From contig JABFRT010000029.1 in assembly GCA_013141015.1 (NCBI GenBank), forward strand, positions 1 through 64,000: a DNA stretch of 64,000 bases. Reading direction: 5' to 3'. Positions 46,265-55,992 of the stretch are shown in pieces. Source of the DNA: Hyphomicrobium sp. (GTDB lineage: Bacteria; Pseudomonadota; Alphaproteobacteria; Rhizobiales; Hyphomicrobiaceae). The notes beneath the pieces were generated by a model that saw nothing but the letters and a program-made list of their open reading frames with translations, did no database searches and was not told the origin of the DNA. How positions within the stretch are numbered: position 1 is the first letter of the stretch; each line of letters begins with the position of its first letter. The position numbers and the translations under genes are program-made.

Positions 46265-46786
46265 CTATGCGGGCTTAATGACCCAACGTTCATAGAAACC
46301 GAGGGAACCAGCTATTAGCTGCACGGTCTCGACGCGCTTCAACTTTCCAAAAGTTCCCGAAAGAAATAGCGTAACCTTGCCCCCCAAAATGGGTTTTAAT
46401 ACTTCGGGCACATCAGGCAAAGGCTCGACCGCCATTGCCACTTGAACGATATTGCCGAGTAGACTGACTATGTCATTCCATAGTCGAAGTTTCTCGCCTT
46501 GTTGAATTTCCCGCGAAAACGACCGCGGACCCACACGAACGGTGCAATCTGGCCCTAGCGCCAATGGATTCCAATTGGTCAGATCCGAATGTGCTGCAGG
46601 TGGCCGCTGACTTGCAGAAAACGAAAATAGGAGATCGTGAGAACGATACTTGAATTGCCAAGAATCTCTGGATTGATGCACACCAACTTCCACGCCCGCA
46701 CAATTAATAAAAACCGTGAGTATGTGGGGGATCTGCGTATTTGCTATCAGTCCGTTTCCCCGGATTTCCAACTTCCAATTGCTCAC
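46265..46786 (-). CDS. Hypothetical protein of lower GC than its neighbours
   Basis: 173 aa from GTG 46786 with GAGGG upstream. The reading frame has normal residue use, with short beta-like stretches (LTVFINCAGVEVGVHQ, WQFKYRSHDLLFSFSA, GKVTLFLSGTFGKLKRV), but no known motif. Base composition is visibly more AT-rich than the rest of the window, and the gene sits directly after the 176-bp repeats. Together these suggest acquired DNA. Function not assignable. Confidence 0.58.
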   Translation of the reverse strand: MSNWKLEIRGNGLIANTQIPHILTVFINCAGVEVGVHQSRDSWQFKYRSHDLLFSFSASQRPPAAHSDLTNWNPLALGPDCTVRVGPRSFSREIQQGEKLRLWNDIVSLLGNIVQVAMAVEPLPDVPEVLKPILGGKVTLFLSGTFGKLKRVETVQLIAGSLGFYERWVIKPA

Positions 46787-47136
46787 AACACCCTCACATT
46801 CTTCCCGTCCTTGTTCCGGGATGAGCTGGTAGCATTGTGTTGGGTCTGCGCTCCGCTTGACGCCAACCTACAAGTGCTTTGCTCCTAAGCCCGGCCTGCT
46901 CGCCAGCCATCGCAACCAAACAACAAAAAAGGCCGCTGGGGTTATTCACCACCAACCGCCTAGATTTCCGACCATACAAAAATCCTATCACAGCAGCGTT
47001 GCGCTGGCCAGAAATTTGTATGGTTAGCACGCAACTTTGTCCGCGAACGCTCATTCGGTTTGCGCGGGCGCTTTGACGAAGCGGCTTGCCATAACGCCCG
47101 TTTGAAACCGGACACAAAAACTGGCACATCGGGCCC
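46787..47136. other. Intergenic region between the acquired-looking gene and rsmC
   Basis: 350 bases. Open frames of 65-118 codons occur on both strands but have no ribosome site or family character. I see no tRNA, repeat of the families above, or terminator. It probably holds the rsmC promoter. Confidence 0.4.
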
Positions 47137-48096
47137 ATGACCGCTGACACCCACGCTCTTTATGGCAGCCTGCCGCTCGATCTCATCGAGGATCGCGGCA
47201 CACGTTTGCAATGCTCGCCGCAGGTGCCGGGTGCAACCGCGCTCGCGAACATCGCTGTCCAGTCGCTCGCAGATTTCATCGTGCATGCGCCGCCGGGCAC
47301 AATCGAACGCCGCTGCGTTTTGGCGTTGGCCCTGCGCGCGCTCAAATCTGGCGCAACACTGACCGCCTTCGCCGCAAACACCAAAGGCGGCACGCGCATC
47401 GCGGCTGAACTCGAAGCGTTCGGTTGCGCCGTTGCCACGGATCACAGACGCCGCCACCAGATCGTGCGAACCGCGCGCCCTGAAAAACTATTACCCGCCG
47501 TCGATGACGCGATCAATGCCGGTGCGCCGCGCCTTCTGCCGGAGTTGCAACTCTGGTCGCAGCCGGGCTTGTTCAACTGGGACCGTATCGATCCCGGCAG
47601 CCAACTGCTGCTCGATCATTTGCCCCCGCTCAGCGGCCACGGCGCAGATCTCGGTTGCGGCATCGGCGTGCTGGCACGCGCCGTGCGCGCCACATCGCAC
47701 GCGACGCACATCACCTTGATCGACATCGATCAGCGCGCCCTCGACATGGCGCGCCGCAATGTGCCGGGTGACGGCGTCACAACCTTGTGGGCCGATGTCC
47801 GTAGCAGCCGTGATCTGCCAACCGGCCTCGATTTCATCGTCACCAATCCGCCGTTCCATGATGGCGGAGACGAAGACAAGGCGCTCGGCCAAGCCTTCAT
47901 CACCAAGGCCGCGTTGATGCTCAAACCCGGCGGTGTGTTGTGGCTGACCGCCAACCGCCACCTGCCGTATGAAGCAACATTGAAGCCGCTGTTCGAAACC
48001 GTTGCTCTGATCGCGCAAAAAAACGGCTTCAAAATTTATGCGGCGCACAAAGCTGCCATGCCGGCGCGTACCAAACATTCAAAGCCGCGCAAATGA
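47137..48096 (+). CDS. rsmC: 16S rRNA (guanine-N2)-methyltransferase RsmC-like
   Basis: 319 aa. A two-domain Rossmann methyltransferase; in E. coli it modifies G1207 of 16S rRNA. The active C-terminal domain shows the SAM loop GADLGCGIGVLARAV (about 170-184), DIDQRALDMARRNV, and the catalytic NPPFHDGG (about 234-241) followed by KPGGVLWLTANRHLPYE. The N-terminal domain is degenerate, as usual for RsmC. Its stop overlaps the rsuA start as ATGA. RsmC versus another RlmG-type enzyme is from length and motif only. Confidence 0.85.
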   Translation: MTADTHALYGSLPLDLIEDRGTRLQCSPQVPGATALANIAVQSLADFIVHAPPGTIERRCVLALALRALKSGATLTAFAANTKGGTRIAAELEAFGCAVATDHRRRHQIVRTARPEKLLPAVDDAINAGAPRLLPELQLWSQPGLFNWDRIDPGSQLLLDHLPPLSGHGADLGCGIGVLARAVRATSHATHITLIDIDQRALDMARRNVPGDGVTTLWADVRSSRDLPTGLDFIVTNPPFHDGGDEDKALGQAFITKAALMLKPGGVLWLTANRHLPYEATLKPLFETVALIAQKNGFKIYAAHKAAMPARTKHSKPRK

Positions 48097-48845
48097 GCGA
48101 CGCCGTTCAAAAAATGCGGCTCGACAGGTTGCTCGCCAACATGGGCTACGGCTCGCGCAAGGATATCCAAGCGCTCGTCAAGCATAGCCGCATCACGCTT
48201 GATGGTGTGGCGGTCAGCGATGCCGACATGCATGTGGCAGTGTCCGCTGACTTGAGCGCACGCTTGCGCGTTGCAGGCGCCGCACTCGATCCGCCGCCTG
48301 GCTTTATCGTGATGCTGCACAAGCCGCTCGGCGTAACCTGCAGCCACAAGGAGGCAGGCCCCCTCGTCTACGATTTGTTGCCGAACCGCTGGCGTGCGCG
48401 CAAGCCGGCGATCTCAACTGTTGGCCGTCTCGATAAGGAAACGTCGGGGCTGCTGCTGATGACCGACGACGGCGCGCTGCTGCACCGGATCATCGCGCCC
48501 AAAAGCAATGTCACCAAACGCTACCGCGCGACACTGGCCCGGCCGTTGCGCGGCGATGAAGCGCATACACTTGCTGCCGGCACATTGATGCTCGACGGCG
48601 AGAGCAAACCGCTGCTGCCGGCCGAAATGCAAATCGTAGCTGACCCGGCGGCGAGCGAACCTGTTGTCGAAGTCACCTTGTCGGAAGGCCGCTATCATCA
48701 GGTGCGGCGGATGTTTGCGGCGCTCGGCAATCACGTCACCGCGCTGCATCGCATTTCAATCGGCGCGCTGACTTTGCCCGATGATCTTGACGCCGGAACC
48801 TTTTGCAGTCTCTCGCCCGATCAGACATCGGCGATTTTCCAGTAA
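48093..48845 (+). CDS. rsuA: 16S rRNA pseudouridine synthase, RsuA family
   Basis: 250 aa. An S4 RNA-binding domain is at the N-terminus (MRLDRLLANMGYGSRKDIQ, residues about 8-26), and the synthase domain follows with the catalytic Asp in GRLDKETSGLLLMTDDG and later YHQVRRMFAALG. Acts on a uridine of the small or large subunit RNA; position 516 is the RsuA target, but RluB/E/F relatives are similar. Coupled by ATGA overlap to rsmC, so two rRNA-modifying enzymes form one operon. Confidence 0.88.
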   Translation: MSDAVQKMRLDRLLANMGYGSRKDIQALVKHSRITLDGVAVSDADMHVAVSADLSARLRVAGAALDPPPGFIVMLHKPLGVTCSHKEAGPLVYDLLPNRWRARKPAISTVGRLDKETSGLLLMTDDGALLHRIIAPKSNVTKRYRATLARPLRGDEAHTLAAGTLMLDGESKPLLPAEMQIVADPAASEPVVEVTLSEGRYHQVRRMFAALGNHVTALHRISIGALTLPDDLDAGTFCSLSPDQTSAIFQ

Positions 48846-49022
48846 GCGAAGCTCCGCGCGACAGCTTTGTCATGAAACCGGTACAACTCTCTGGGGTGCA
48901 CGGGACGCGGCACGCACGTTTCCAGCGTTACGCCGCCGCACGAGCGCGCTATACTGCGACTCGCATACGTCGCGGCGCTCAGCCTGAGCGCAAGACGACA
49001 CAACACATGCAAGGGGAAGACA

Positions 49023-49253
49023 ATGCTGGAAAATCTCGGCTGGCTGCAGCCAGTGCTTATTGCCGCCGCGGTCGTGTTCGTACTCGATCTGATCGGCAAT
49101 ATGATTTCGTTTTCGAACCGCATCATGAACGCGCTGACCACCGCACTGGTGTTTGCCGTTCTGTTTGGCACGCTGATCCATCTCGGCCTCGTCAAAATGG
49201 ACGTGAAGACCATTCCGGCGCCGGTTGCAGCACCAGCGGCAACAGCGCCCTAA
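49023..49253 (+). CDS. Small two-helix membrane protein
   Basis: 76 aa with AAGGGGAAG close before ATG 49023. Two hydrophobic helices (about 7-28 and 42-60) are joined by the polar loop NMISFSNRIMNAL, and the tail is rich in Ala and Pro. The size and helix layout are consistent with a small regulatory or accessory membrane protein. No family recognised. A terminator follows at once, so it is a single-gene unit. Confidence 0.65.
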   Translation: MLENLGWLQPVLIAAAVVFVLDLIGNMISFSNRIMNALTTALVFAVLFGTLIHLGLVKMDVKTIPAPVAAPAATAP

Positions 49254-49281
49254 GCGCTGACTGCACGTTTTCGAATTGAGG

Positions 49282-49312
49282 GCGGCGCGGATGTTCTGCG
49301 CCGCTTTATTTT
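49282..49312 (+). terminator. Intrinsic terminator of the 49023 gene
   Basis: 7-bp stem GCGGCGC/GCGCCGC with a 9-base loop, followed by TTTATTTTG. Confidence 0.8.
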
Positions 49313-49413
49313 GTCAGCGGCGTGATCTGCGCCAGCGACAGCGCAAGCAAACGCTTGCTGGGTGGCATTTTGTGTATTAGATTATCCTAATATTCAAAGC
49401 CAGGAGAATGCCC

Positions 49414-50034
49414 ATGCTCGTACGCAATCAGCCTTCCAAGCGCGCGCAACGCCTTGCCGTTGCAGGTTCGGTCCTTGCAGCCCTCGTGGCAGGTATTCAG
49501 CCGGGCTTTTCTGAAACACCAGCTCCAGACACCAGCGCGCGCATCGCGGCGGCGCGGGCGGCCAGCAAAGATCTGGGCGAGACGCTCAAGGGCCAGTTGG
49601 TCGCCGCCATCAAATCCGGCGGTCCAGCTTCGGCAATTCCGGTCTGCAAAACCATTGCGCCGGCAATCGGCAATGAGACCTCCACCAAACACAACCTCAG
49701 CATCCGCCGCACAAGCTTGAAGGTGCGCAACCCGGCCAACGCGCCCGACGCGTTCGAGCTGCGCGTACTTGAAGACTTCGTCAAAAAACTTGAAGCCGGC
49801 GCTGATCCCATGACGCTGGAACACAGCGAAGTCGTCAGCACCAATGGTGTTTCGGAATTCCGCTACATGAAAGCCATTCCGACCGCTGCCGAGCCATGCT
49901 TGGCGTGCCACGGCTCTGATCTGAAGCCCGAGGTCAAAGCCGGGATTTCAAAGCTCTATCCCGACGACAAAGCCACAGGCTTCAAAGCCGGCGACCTGCG
50001 CGGCGCGTTTTCCGTGACGCAGAAGATCAAATAA
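49414..50034 (+). CDS. DUF3365-type exported haem-binding protein
   Basis: 206 aa from ATG 49414, which lies 7 bases after AGGAG; an ATG two codons earlier would be only one base from it. A Sec signal peptide (LAVAGSVLAALVAGIQPGFS) precedes a Tll0287/DUF3365-like domain with RIAAARAASKDLGETLKGQLVAAI, then PCLACHGSDL near the C-terminus, a single CxxCH haem-c motif. The domain is known as a sensor or electron-transfer module. Here there is no kinase or other partner domain, so a periplasmic monohaem protein is likely. CcdA in this window is consistent with c-type haem attachment. Confidence 0.82.
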   Translation: MLVRNQPSKRAQRLAVAGSVLAALVAGIQPGFSETPAPDTSARIAAARAASKDLGETLKGQLVAAIKSGGPASAIPVCKTIAPAIGNETSTKHNLSIRRTSLKVRNPANAPDAFELRVLEDFVKKLEAGADPMTLEHSEVVSTNGVSEFRYMKAIPTAAEPCLACHGSDLKPEVKAGISKLYPDDKATGFKAGDLRGAFSVTQKIK

Positions 50035-50196
50035 GGGAGGGCGTTTTAGCGCCTCCCCCTCCGCTTGCGGTCCCGGGCGAGCAACCAAGCGCAAGCGCCG
50101 TTGCGAAGACCCGGGATCACGTCCCACGTAAATTTGCGTGATGCTCTTCCAATGTGATCCCGGCTCTCCAAAATTGCGCGCCCGCAATTTTTCCGG

Positions 50197-50305
50197 CCGG
50201 GATCTTTTGCGGTTGAGATCGGCAAACATTTTGCAGTGGATAAAGATCCCGTGTCTGCAATGCACCGCCGAGGGGGGCGCTGCATTGCGCACGGGAATGC
50301 GGGTG
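50197..50305 (+). repeat. Dispersed intergenic repeat, copy 1
   Basis: A 109-bp block in the gap between the haem protein and pyrG. Its ends match, in inverted orientation, the block at 59553-59655: 19 of 19 bases at GCGCACGGGAATGCGGGTG and 18 of 19 at the other end. The interior contains a palindrome around GATCCCGTGTCTGCAATGC. Upstream sequence (50065-50196) holds further GATCCCGG palindromes, so the whole gap is repeat-derived. Confidence 0.82.
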
Positions 50306-50322
50306 ATTTTGGAGTGTTCGAC

Positions 50323-52017
<1,695 letters not shown>

Positions 52018-52113
52018 TTAAGCGGCGGGCGTGGGTCTAGTGAGTGGTCCGCTGGCGGCGGGGCGGTTCAGACCTCGCGGACGCGGGTTTCCGGCATGCC
52101 TGCAACCTCCGCG

Positions 52114-52662
52114 TCAGCTGCCGCATTGGGCCGCGACTTCGGCAGCGGCGGCGGCGCGGGCAGAGTCATCGGCGTTTTCAGCAGCAAGCTCGGCTTTCAG
52201 CGCATCTGCAGTGCCCTTGGACGGACGAAAGTCCGGTCCGGTGGCAGCGCTCGCGTAAACCACGTCGATCTCGGCGACCGGATGGCCGCGCACCGGCAAC
52301 TGCTTCTTCTCGCCCTTTTCCAGGTAGTCGCGCTTAGCGCACCGGATCGCAACCTGCGGGGCCGTGGCCTGGAAAAACTTGTGGCCCTGCTCGGCGCCGT
52401 ATTCAGCGGCCCGCGCCAGCGCAATTTTCTCGACCCGGGCCTTGGGCGTCGATGGACTCCCGGTCGCCGTGACCCGGATGCGGCCATCGCCCAGGGCTGC
52501 CACATGATGGCCGGTTGGCGAAAACGCACTCGCTGCCTGATAGGCCGTGATGCTGTTGCCACCGATGGCACCGCCAAGATCTGTGCCGCACCCGGCCGCA
52601 AGCAGGATCGCGCCAGCAGCAGCACTTGCTCGGATCACAAAAGGCAGGCGACGGGACATCAT
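52114..52662 (-). CDS. Putative lipoprotein
   Basis: 182 aa from ATG 52662. A signal peptide with lipobox LAAGC (Cys near residue 24) follows MSRRLPFVIRASAAAG. The mature region has SITAYQAASAFSPTGHHVAALGDGRIRVTATGSPSTPKARVEKIALARAAEYG, consistent with a helical-plus-strand domain sometimes seen in cell-envelope lipoproteins of the CC0125-like type. No enzyme motif. It lies between secG and pyrG on the same strand; the secG terminator lies upstream. Confidence 0.7.
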   Translation of the reverse strand: MMSRRLPFVIRASAAAGAILLAAGCGTDLGGAIGGNSITAYQAASAFSPTGHHVAALGDGRIRVTATGSPSTPKARVEKIALARAAEYGAEQGHKFFQATAPQVAIRCAKRDYLEKGEKKQLPVRGHPVAEIDVVYASAATGPDFRPSKGTADALKAELAAENADDSARAAAAAEVAAQCGS

Positions 52663-52780
52663 GATGCGGGTGTGCCTGCTGTCTTTGAGTGAAAGCCTTA
52701 GACCGGTCTGATCCGCCAGTGTGGCACGAGAAGTGCGCGCGATCCAAGCGCTTCTGGGCCATAGGTCGCGACCCAACGAA

Positions 52781-52808
52781 AAACGGCCGGAGCACGCTCC
52801 GGCCGTTT
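52781..52808 (-). terminator. Intrinsic terminator of secG
   Basis: On the minus strand a perfect 13-bp stem AAACGGCCGGAGC/GCTCCGGCCGTTT with a 2-base loop, followed by TTTCG. Confidence 0.88.
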
Positions 52809-52831
52809 GGCACAATCACTTTTGAAGACGT

Positions 52832-53233
52832 TTACTGGCCGCCCGGAACCGCCGGGCCGCCACTCTGCAACTTGTCGAGAATACCGCCGCGGCCAGCAGG
52901 AGCTGCCGGCGCATCGCTGGGTGCGGCTGGGACGCCCGGCGTTGCTGGCGCGGTCGCAGCCGGAGCTGAACCGGGAGCGCTCGCATCAAACACCGAACCC
53001 ACGGGAACCGACTGCTTGGCGAGAATGGTCAGCAAAATCGAGGTGGTGAAAAACGCCGCCGCCAAGCCTGCGGTGGCGCGTGTCAAAAGGTTGGCCGTGC
53101 CGCGCCCGGTCAGGAACCCACCCGAACCGCCGCCGCCCATGCCGAGCGCGCCGCCTTCGGACTTCTGCAGCAGCACAACGCCGACAAGGGCAGCTGCAAT
53201 CATCAGGTGTACGACAAGGAGAACGGTGGCCAT
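52832..53233 (-). CDS. secG: Preprotein translocase subunit SecG
   Basis: 133 aa from ATG 53233 (MATVLLVVHLMIAAALVGVVLL); upstream in-frame residues are not family-like. Two membrane helices surround the GGALGMGGGGSGGFLTGRG loop that is the family signature, and the C-terminal tail is Ala/Pro rich. It is the third SecYEG component at the translocation channel. Secretion of the porins and exported proteins in this window depends on it. The next gene upstream on the other strand is the extensin-like protein. Confidence 0.93.
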   Translation of the reverse strand: MATVLLVVHLMIAAALVGVVLLQKSEGGALGMGGGGSGGFLTGRGTANLLTRATAGLAAAFFTTSILLTILAKQSVPVGSVFDASAPGSAPAATAPATPGVPAAPSDAPAAPAGRGGILDKLQSGGPAVPGGQ

Positions 53234-53476
53234 CGTCTTGAATATCCACAATAAAGCGGGCGAAGCCCAGCGCTTCTCAGCGCGCCGGAGCACGCAAGGT
53301 TGAGCGGCCTTCTACACCACCCGCCGCGTTGAAGCTAGTGCCCCGGGGAGTGGGACGAGCTCCCCGCACTTGGAAAGCCTGGAATTACCGCCTCACCCGG
53401 GCCGCAATCATTTCGCGTGTCGGGGTTCCGCTTGCTGGATAACGCAGCCGGCGGAAACACGGAGACCAGCTGACGC

Positions 53477-54193
53477 ATGTACGAGCCGCGCTCGAGACGA
53501 CGCCTGCATCCGCTGTTCGTGTTGGTGATGCTGACAATCGCGGTCCTCTATGGCTTCCGCCAGGGCTATGTGCCGCTCAGATATCTGCCTATCCCAGCGC
53601 TCGATCTGAACGCAGCGGACAGCTGGTTCCTCGACCTGCGCCTCGCGGCGCTCAAGCGCGACCGCACGCTCTGCGCCACCGCCGTACAATCGCCTGTAAT
53701 CGACGCCAGCGCGGTTGCCGACATGCCGGTCGATAATGGCTGCGGGTGGACCAATGCGGTTCAGATGACAAATGCGGGCGGGGCGCGCGTCAGCGTTGAC
53801 AAGATGACCTGCGATACCGCCGCCGCGTTCGCGATGTGGATGGAGCACGAGGTGCAGCCGCTCGCCAAGGAGCACCTCGGCTCAAGCGTCAAAAGCATTC
53901 AGCACATGGGCGTTTATGCCTGCCGCAATATTCAAGGCAGCAAGGCCTTCACCGCCTTTCGCAGCCAACACGCCCGCGCCAACGCCATTGACGTCGCGGC
54001 GTTCGTACTCGGCGACGGGCGCACGGTCAGCGTTGTCAAACATTGGCACGGCGATAGCGCGGAGGCCAAGTTTCTCCACGCCATACATCAGCGATCATGC
54101 CGCTATTTCCGCGTCGCCCTCGGGCCCGAATACAACGCCGCGCACCATAACCATTTCCACTTTGATCGTGGTGCGTTTAGGCGATGCACTTAG
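53477..54193 (+). CDS. Extensin-like C-terminal domain protein
   Basis: 238 aa. An N-terminal membrane segment (HPLFVLVMLTIAVLYGF) anchors a domain with the extensin-like pattern: MTCDTAAAFAMWMEHEVQP, SIQHMGVYACRNIQGSKAFTAF, SQHARANAIDVAAFVL and the closing AAHHNHFHFDRGAFRRC. The HARANAIDVAAF and HNHFHFD motifs supply His and Asp residues like those of zinc carboxypeptidases of the M15 type, so a cell-wall-active peptidase is possible. Four cysteines may form disulfides. Annotated extensin-like in family databases; the true substrate is not known. Confidence 0.82.
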   Translation: MYEPRSRRRLHPLFVLVMLTIAVLYGFRQGYVPLRYLPIPALDLNAADSWFLDLRLAALKRDRTLCATAVQSPVIDASAVADMPVDNGCGWTNAVQMTNAGGARVSVDKMTCDTAAAFAMWMEHEVQPLAKEHLGSSVKSIQHMGVYACRNIQGSKAFTAFRSQHARANAIDVAAFVLGDGRTVSVVKHWHGDSAEAKFLHAIHQRSCRYFRVALGPEYNAAHHNHFHFDRGAFRRCT

Positions 54194-54220
54194 GCACGGT
54201 GGGCTTCAACCCACGCGGCA

Positions 54221-54304
54221 CTACATCATCAGCACGTAAGCAACCGCGAGTGCAAGCAAGCCAATGCCGACGGTCCAAACTGTTGTGTATGTGAGGCGAT
54301 GCAT
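54221..54304 (-). CDS. Small single-span membrane peptide (27 aa)
   Basis: ATG 54304 with GGAAGGA about 8 bases upstream. The 27-residue product is MHRLTYTTVW followed by a hydrophobic helix (GIGLLALAVAYVLMM) and a TAG, a simple one-helix membrane peptide. The size resembles other tiny proteins missed by routine annotation. It stands alone, convergent with the extensin-like gene. Confidence 0.45.
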   Translation of the reverse strand: MHRLTYTTVWTVGIGLLALAVAYVLMM

Positions 54305-54412
54305 GGTTTCGATCCTTCCAACAAAATGAGGTTCGAATGCAAAAGCATCATACCACAAAAACGCCAGTCCGTCGAACGGCGCATACCCGCGCGATGATAG
54401 CGGCGCGCAATC

Positions 54413-54985
54413 CTAAGGCACCGCGGTTGCAGCCGGCTTATCAGCAGGCAGCGGCGCGACGTATTTCGGCGCGACTTTGAGGGCGTCGTTGGCACCGGAC
54501 AACGGTTTGTCCGCAGGCTTGGCGCTGGCGGGTTTCAGTTTGGGTGGCTTTGGTATGGCCTCAGGTGCGGGAGCTGCGGCAACCGGCTCATCCGCGGAGT
54601 GGCGCCGCCGCATCCGGCTTCGCATTGGGATCCGGCAGCGGCGCAAACGGATCAGCGTTCGGGTTGAGTTCCAGCCTTTTGGCGATTTCTTCGACGCGCA
54701 CCATTTCCGGCGTCAACGTTGCCTCGCGGCAGGCGAATTTGATCTGCTCATCAAGCATGATGTAGTGCTCGATTTCGCGCAATCGGTCGGCGGACAAATT
54801 GGCTTTGCCCCACGCCGGGCCGCGTTGCAGATCAGCCAGAATGCCGGACTGAATGAAGGTCGCCTGCTCCGTGTGCAGCTGGACGCAGGTATCCTTGTCC
54901 AGCTTCGGCTGCCCGGCGGAAGCCGGCGCAATCGAAACTGCGAAACAGCTGAAAAACCGGCAATCAACGCAAACCGCACAATCAT
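54413..54985 (-). pseudogene. Exported protein gene with two frameshifts, after tpiA
   Basis: The ATG at 54985 directly follows the tpiA stop. It reads MIVRFALIAGF and then shifts; adding one T to the run at about 54950 restores FSCFAVSIAPASAGQP, a normal signal peptide with cleavage after ASA. That frame runs through DTCVQLHTEQATFIQSGIL and REIEHYIMLDEQIKFACREA until PDAAAPLRG and a stop. A one-base change near 54600 links it to the Pro/Ala/Lys-rich tail HSADEPVAAAPAPEAIPKP that ends at 54413. The coding pattern in all three pieces is intact, so it is a single gene with two errors. Function not recognised. Confidence 0.72.
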
Positions 54986-55747
54986 TCAGCTCTCATAGGC
55001 GCGAAGTATGGCAAGAAAATCGCTGGCTTTGAGGCTTGCGCCGCCAACAAGCGCGCCGTTGACGTTGGCAACCGACAACAGCGCCTTGGCGTTATCGGGC
55101 TTTACCGAGCCCCCGTAAAGGATGCGCATTGCAGTACCGTTAGCGCCGAAGCGGGCGGTAAGATCAGCGCGGATGCGGGCGTGAACTTCGGCGACGTCGG
55201 CAATCGATGGCGTAAGGCCTGTGCCGATGGCCCAAACCGGTTCATAGGCAACAACCGTGTTTTGAGCCGTCGCCCCGTCCGGCAGCGCGCCCTTGAGTTG
55301 TCTCGACACCACGGTGAGTGTCAGACCAGCATGGCGTTCCCCCAGCGTTTCACCAATACAGACAATGGCGGCAAGACCAGCCCGGTGCGCGGCTTCAGCC
55401 TTGGCGCGGATCACGGCGTCGGTCTCGGCGTGGTCGGCGCGGCGCTCGGAATGGCCGGCAATGACGGCGCTGGCGCCCGCCTCTTTGAGCATCTCAGCTG
55501 AAACATCGCCGGTGTGGGCGCCGCTGGCCTTGGAGTGGCAATCCTGGCCAGCAAAGCTGAGTTTCCCGCCCCGGCAGGCCTCCGCCATAACCATTAGAAG
55601 GGTCGCGGGCGGCGCAATCATCACGTCGGCGGCACAGGTCGATTGGGCGGCAGACACCGCCTCGCGCACGGCCTGCGCCTCGCTGAGCCCGCTTTTCAGG
55701 CCGTTCATCTTCCAGTTTCCAGCAACGAGGGGACGAAGTGAGGTCAT
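54986..55747 (-). CDS. tpiA: Triosephosphate isomerase
   Basis: 253 aa. Interconverts dihydroxyacetone phosphate and glyceraldehyde 3-phosphate. The substrate Lys is in AGNWKMNGL, the electrophile His in IAGHSERR, the base Glu in [12 protein letters not shown], and the closing loop is [11 protein letters not shown]. Length and motif order are normal. It is part of the alphaproteobacterial secG-tpiA neighbourhood, here on the same strand but separated from secG by the extensin-like gene. Confidence 0.96.
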   Translation of the reverse strand: MTSLRPLVAGNWKMNGLKSGLSEAQAVREAVSAAQSTCAADVMIAPPATLLMVMAEACRGGKLSFAGQDCHSKASGAHTGDVSAEMLKEAGASAVIAGHSERRADHAETDAVIRAKAEAAHRAGLAAIVCIGETLGERHAGLTLTVVSRQLKGALPDGATAQNTVVAYEPVWAIGTGLTPSIADVAEVHARIRADLTARFGANGTAMRILYGGSVKPDNAKALLSVANVNGALVGGASLKASDFLAILRAYES

Positions 55748-55992
55748 GTTAAATCCTTGAGAGAGGCGTCAGTCTTAGCCGAATTCCCGATCTGAGGGCC
55801 TTGGCCCTGATACGCGCAAGCAGAACTTGGCGCACACCCTTGCAATCGGCGCGGGCCTGCGCTTCATATCACGCCGAACCGGCCCGTCACCCACGGGCCT
55901 CAGACTTGCAACAGTTTTTCGAATGCGCTGACGGCCGCTCGCCCGTTTCCGAGCCCGGCCCGCGCCGACAACCCAAGGGATACTTCACCTTC

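Noticed and set aside
46794-47150. 118-codon minus-strand open frame between the AT-rich gene and rsmC
   Set aside because: No ribosome site, low-complexity arginine-rich product and no motif; it overlaps the likely rsmC promoter.
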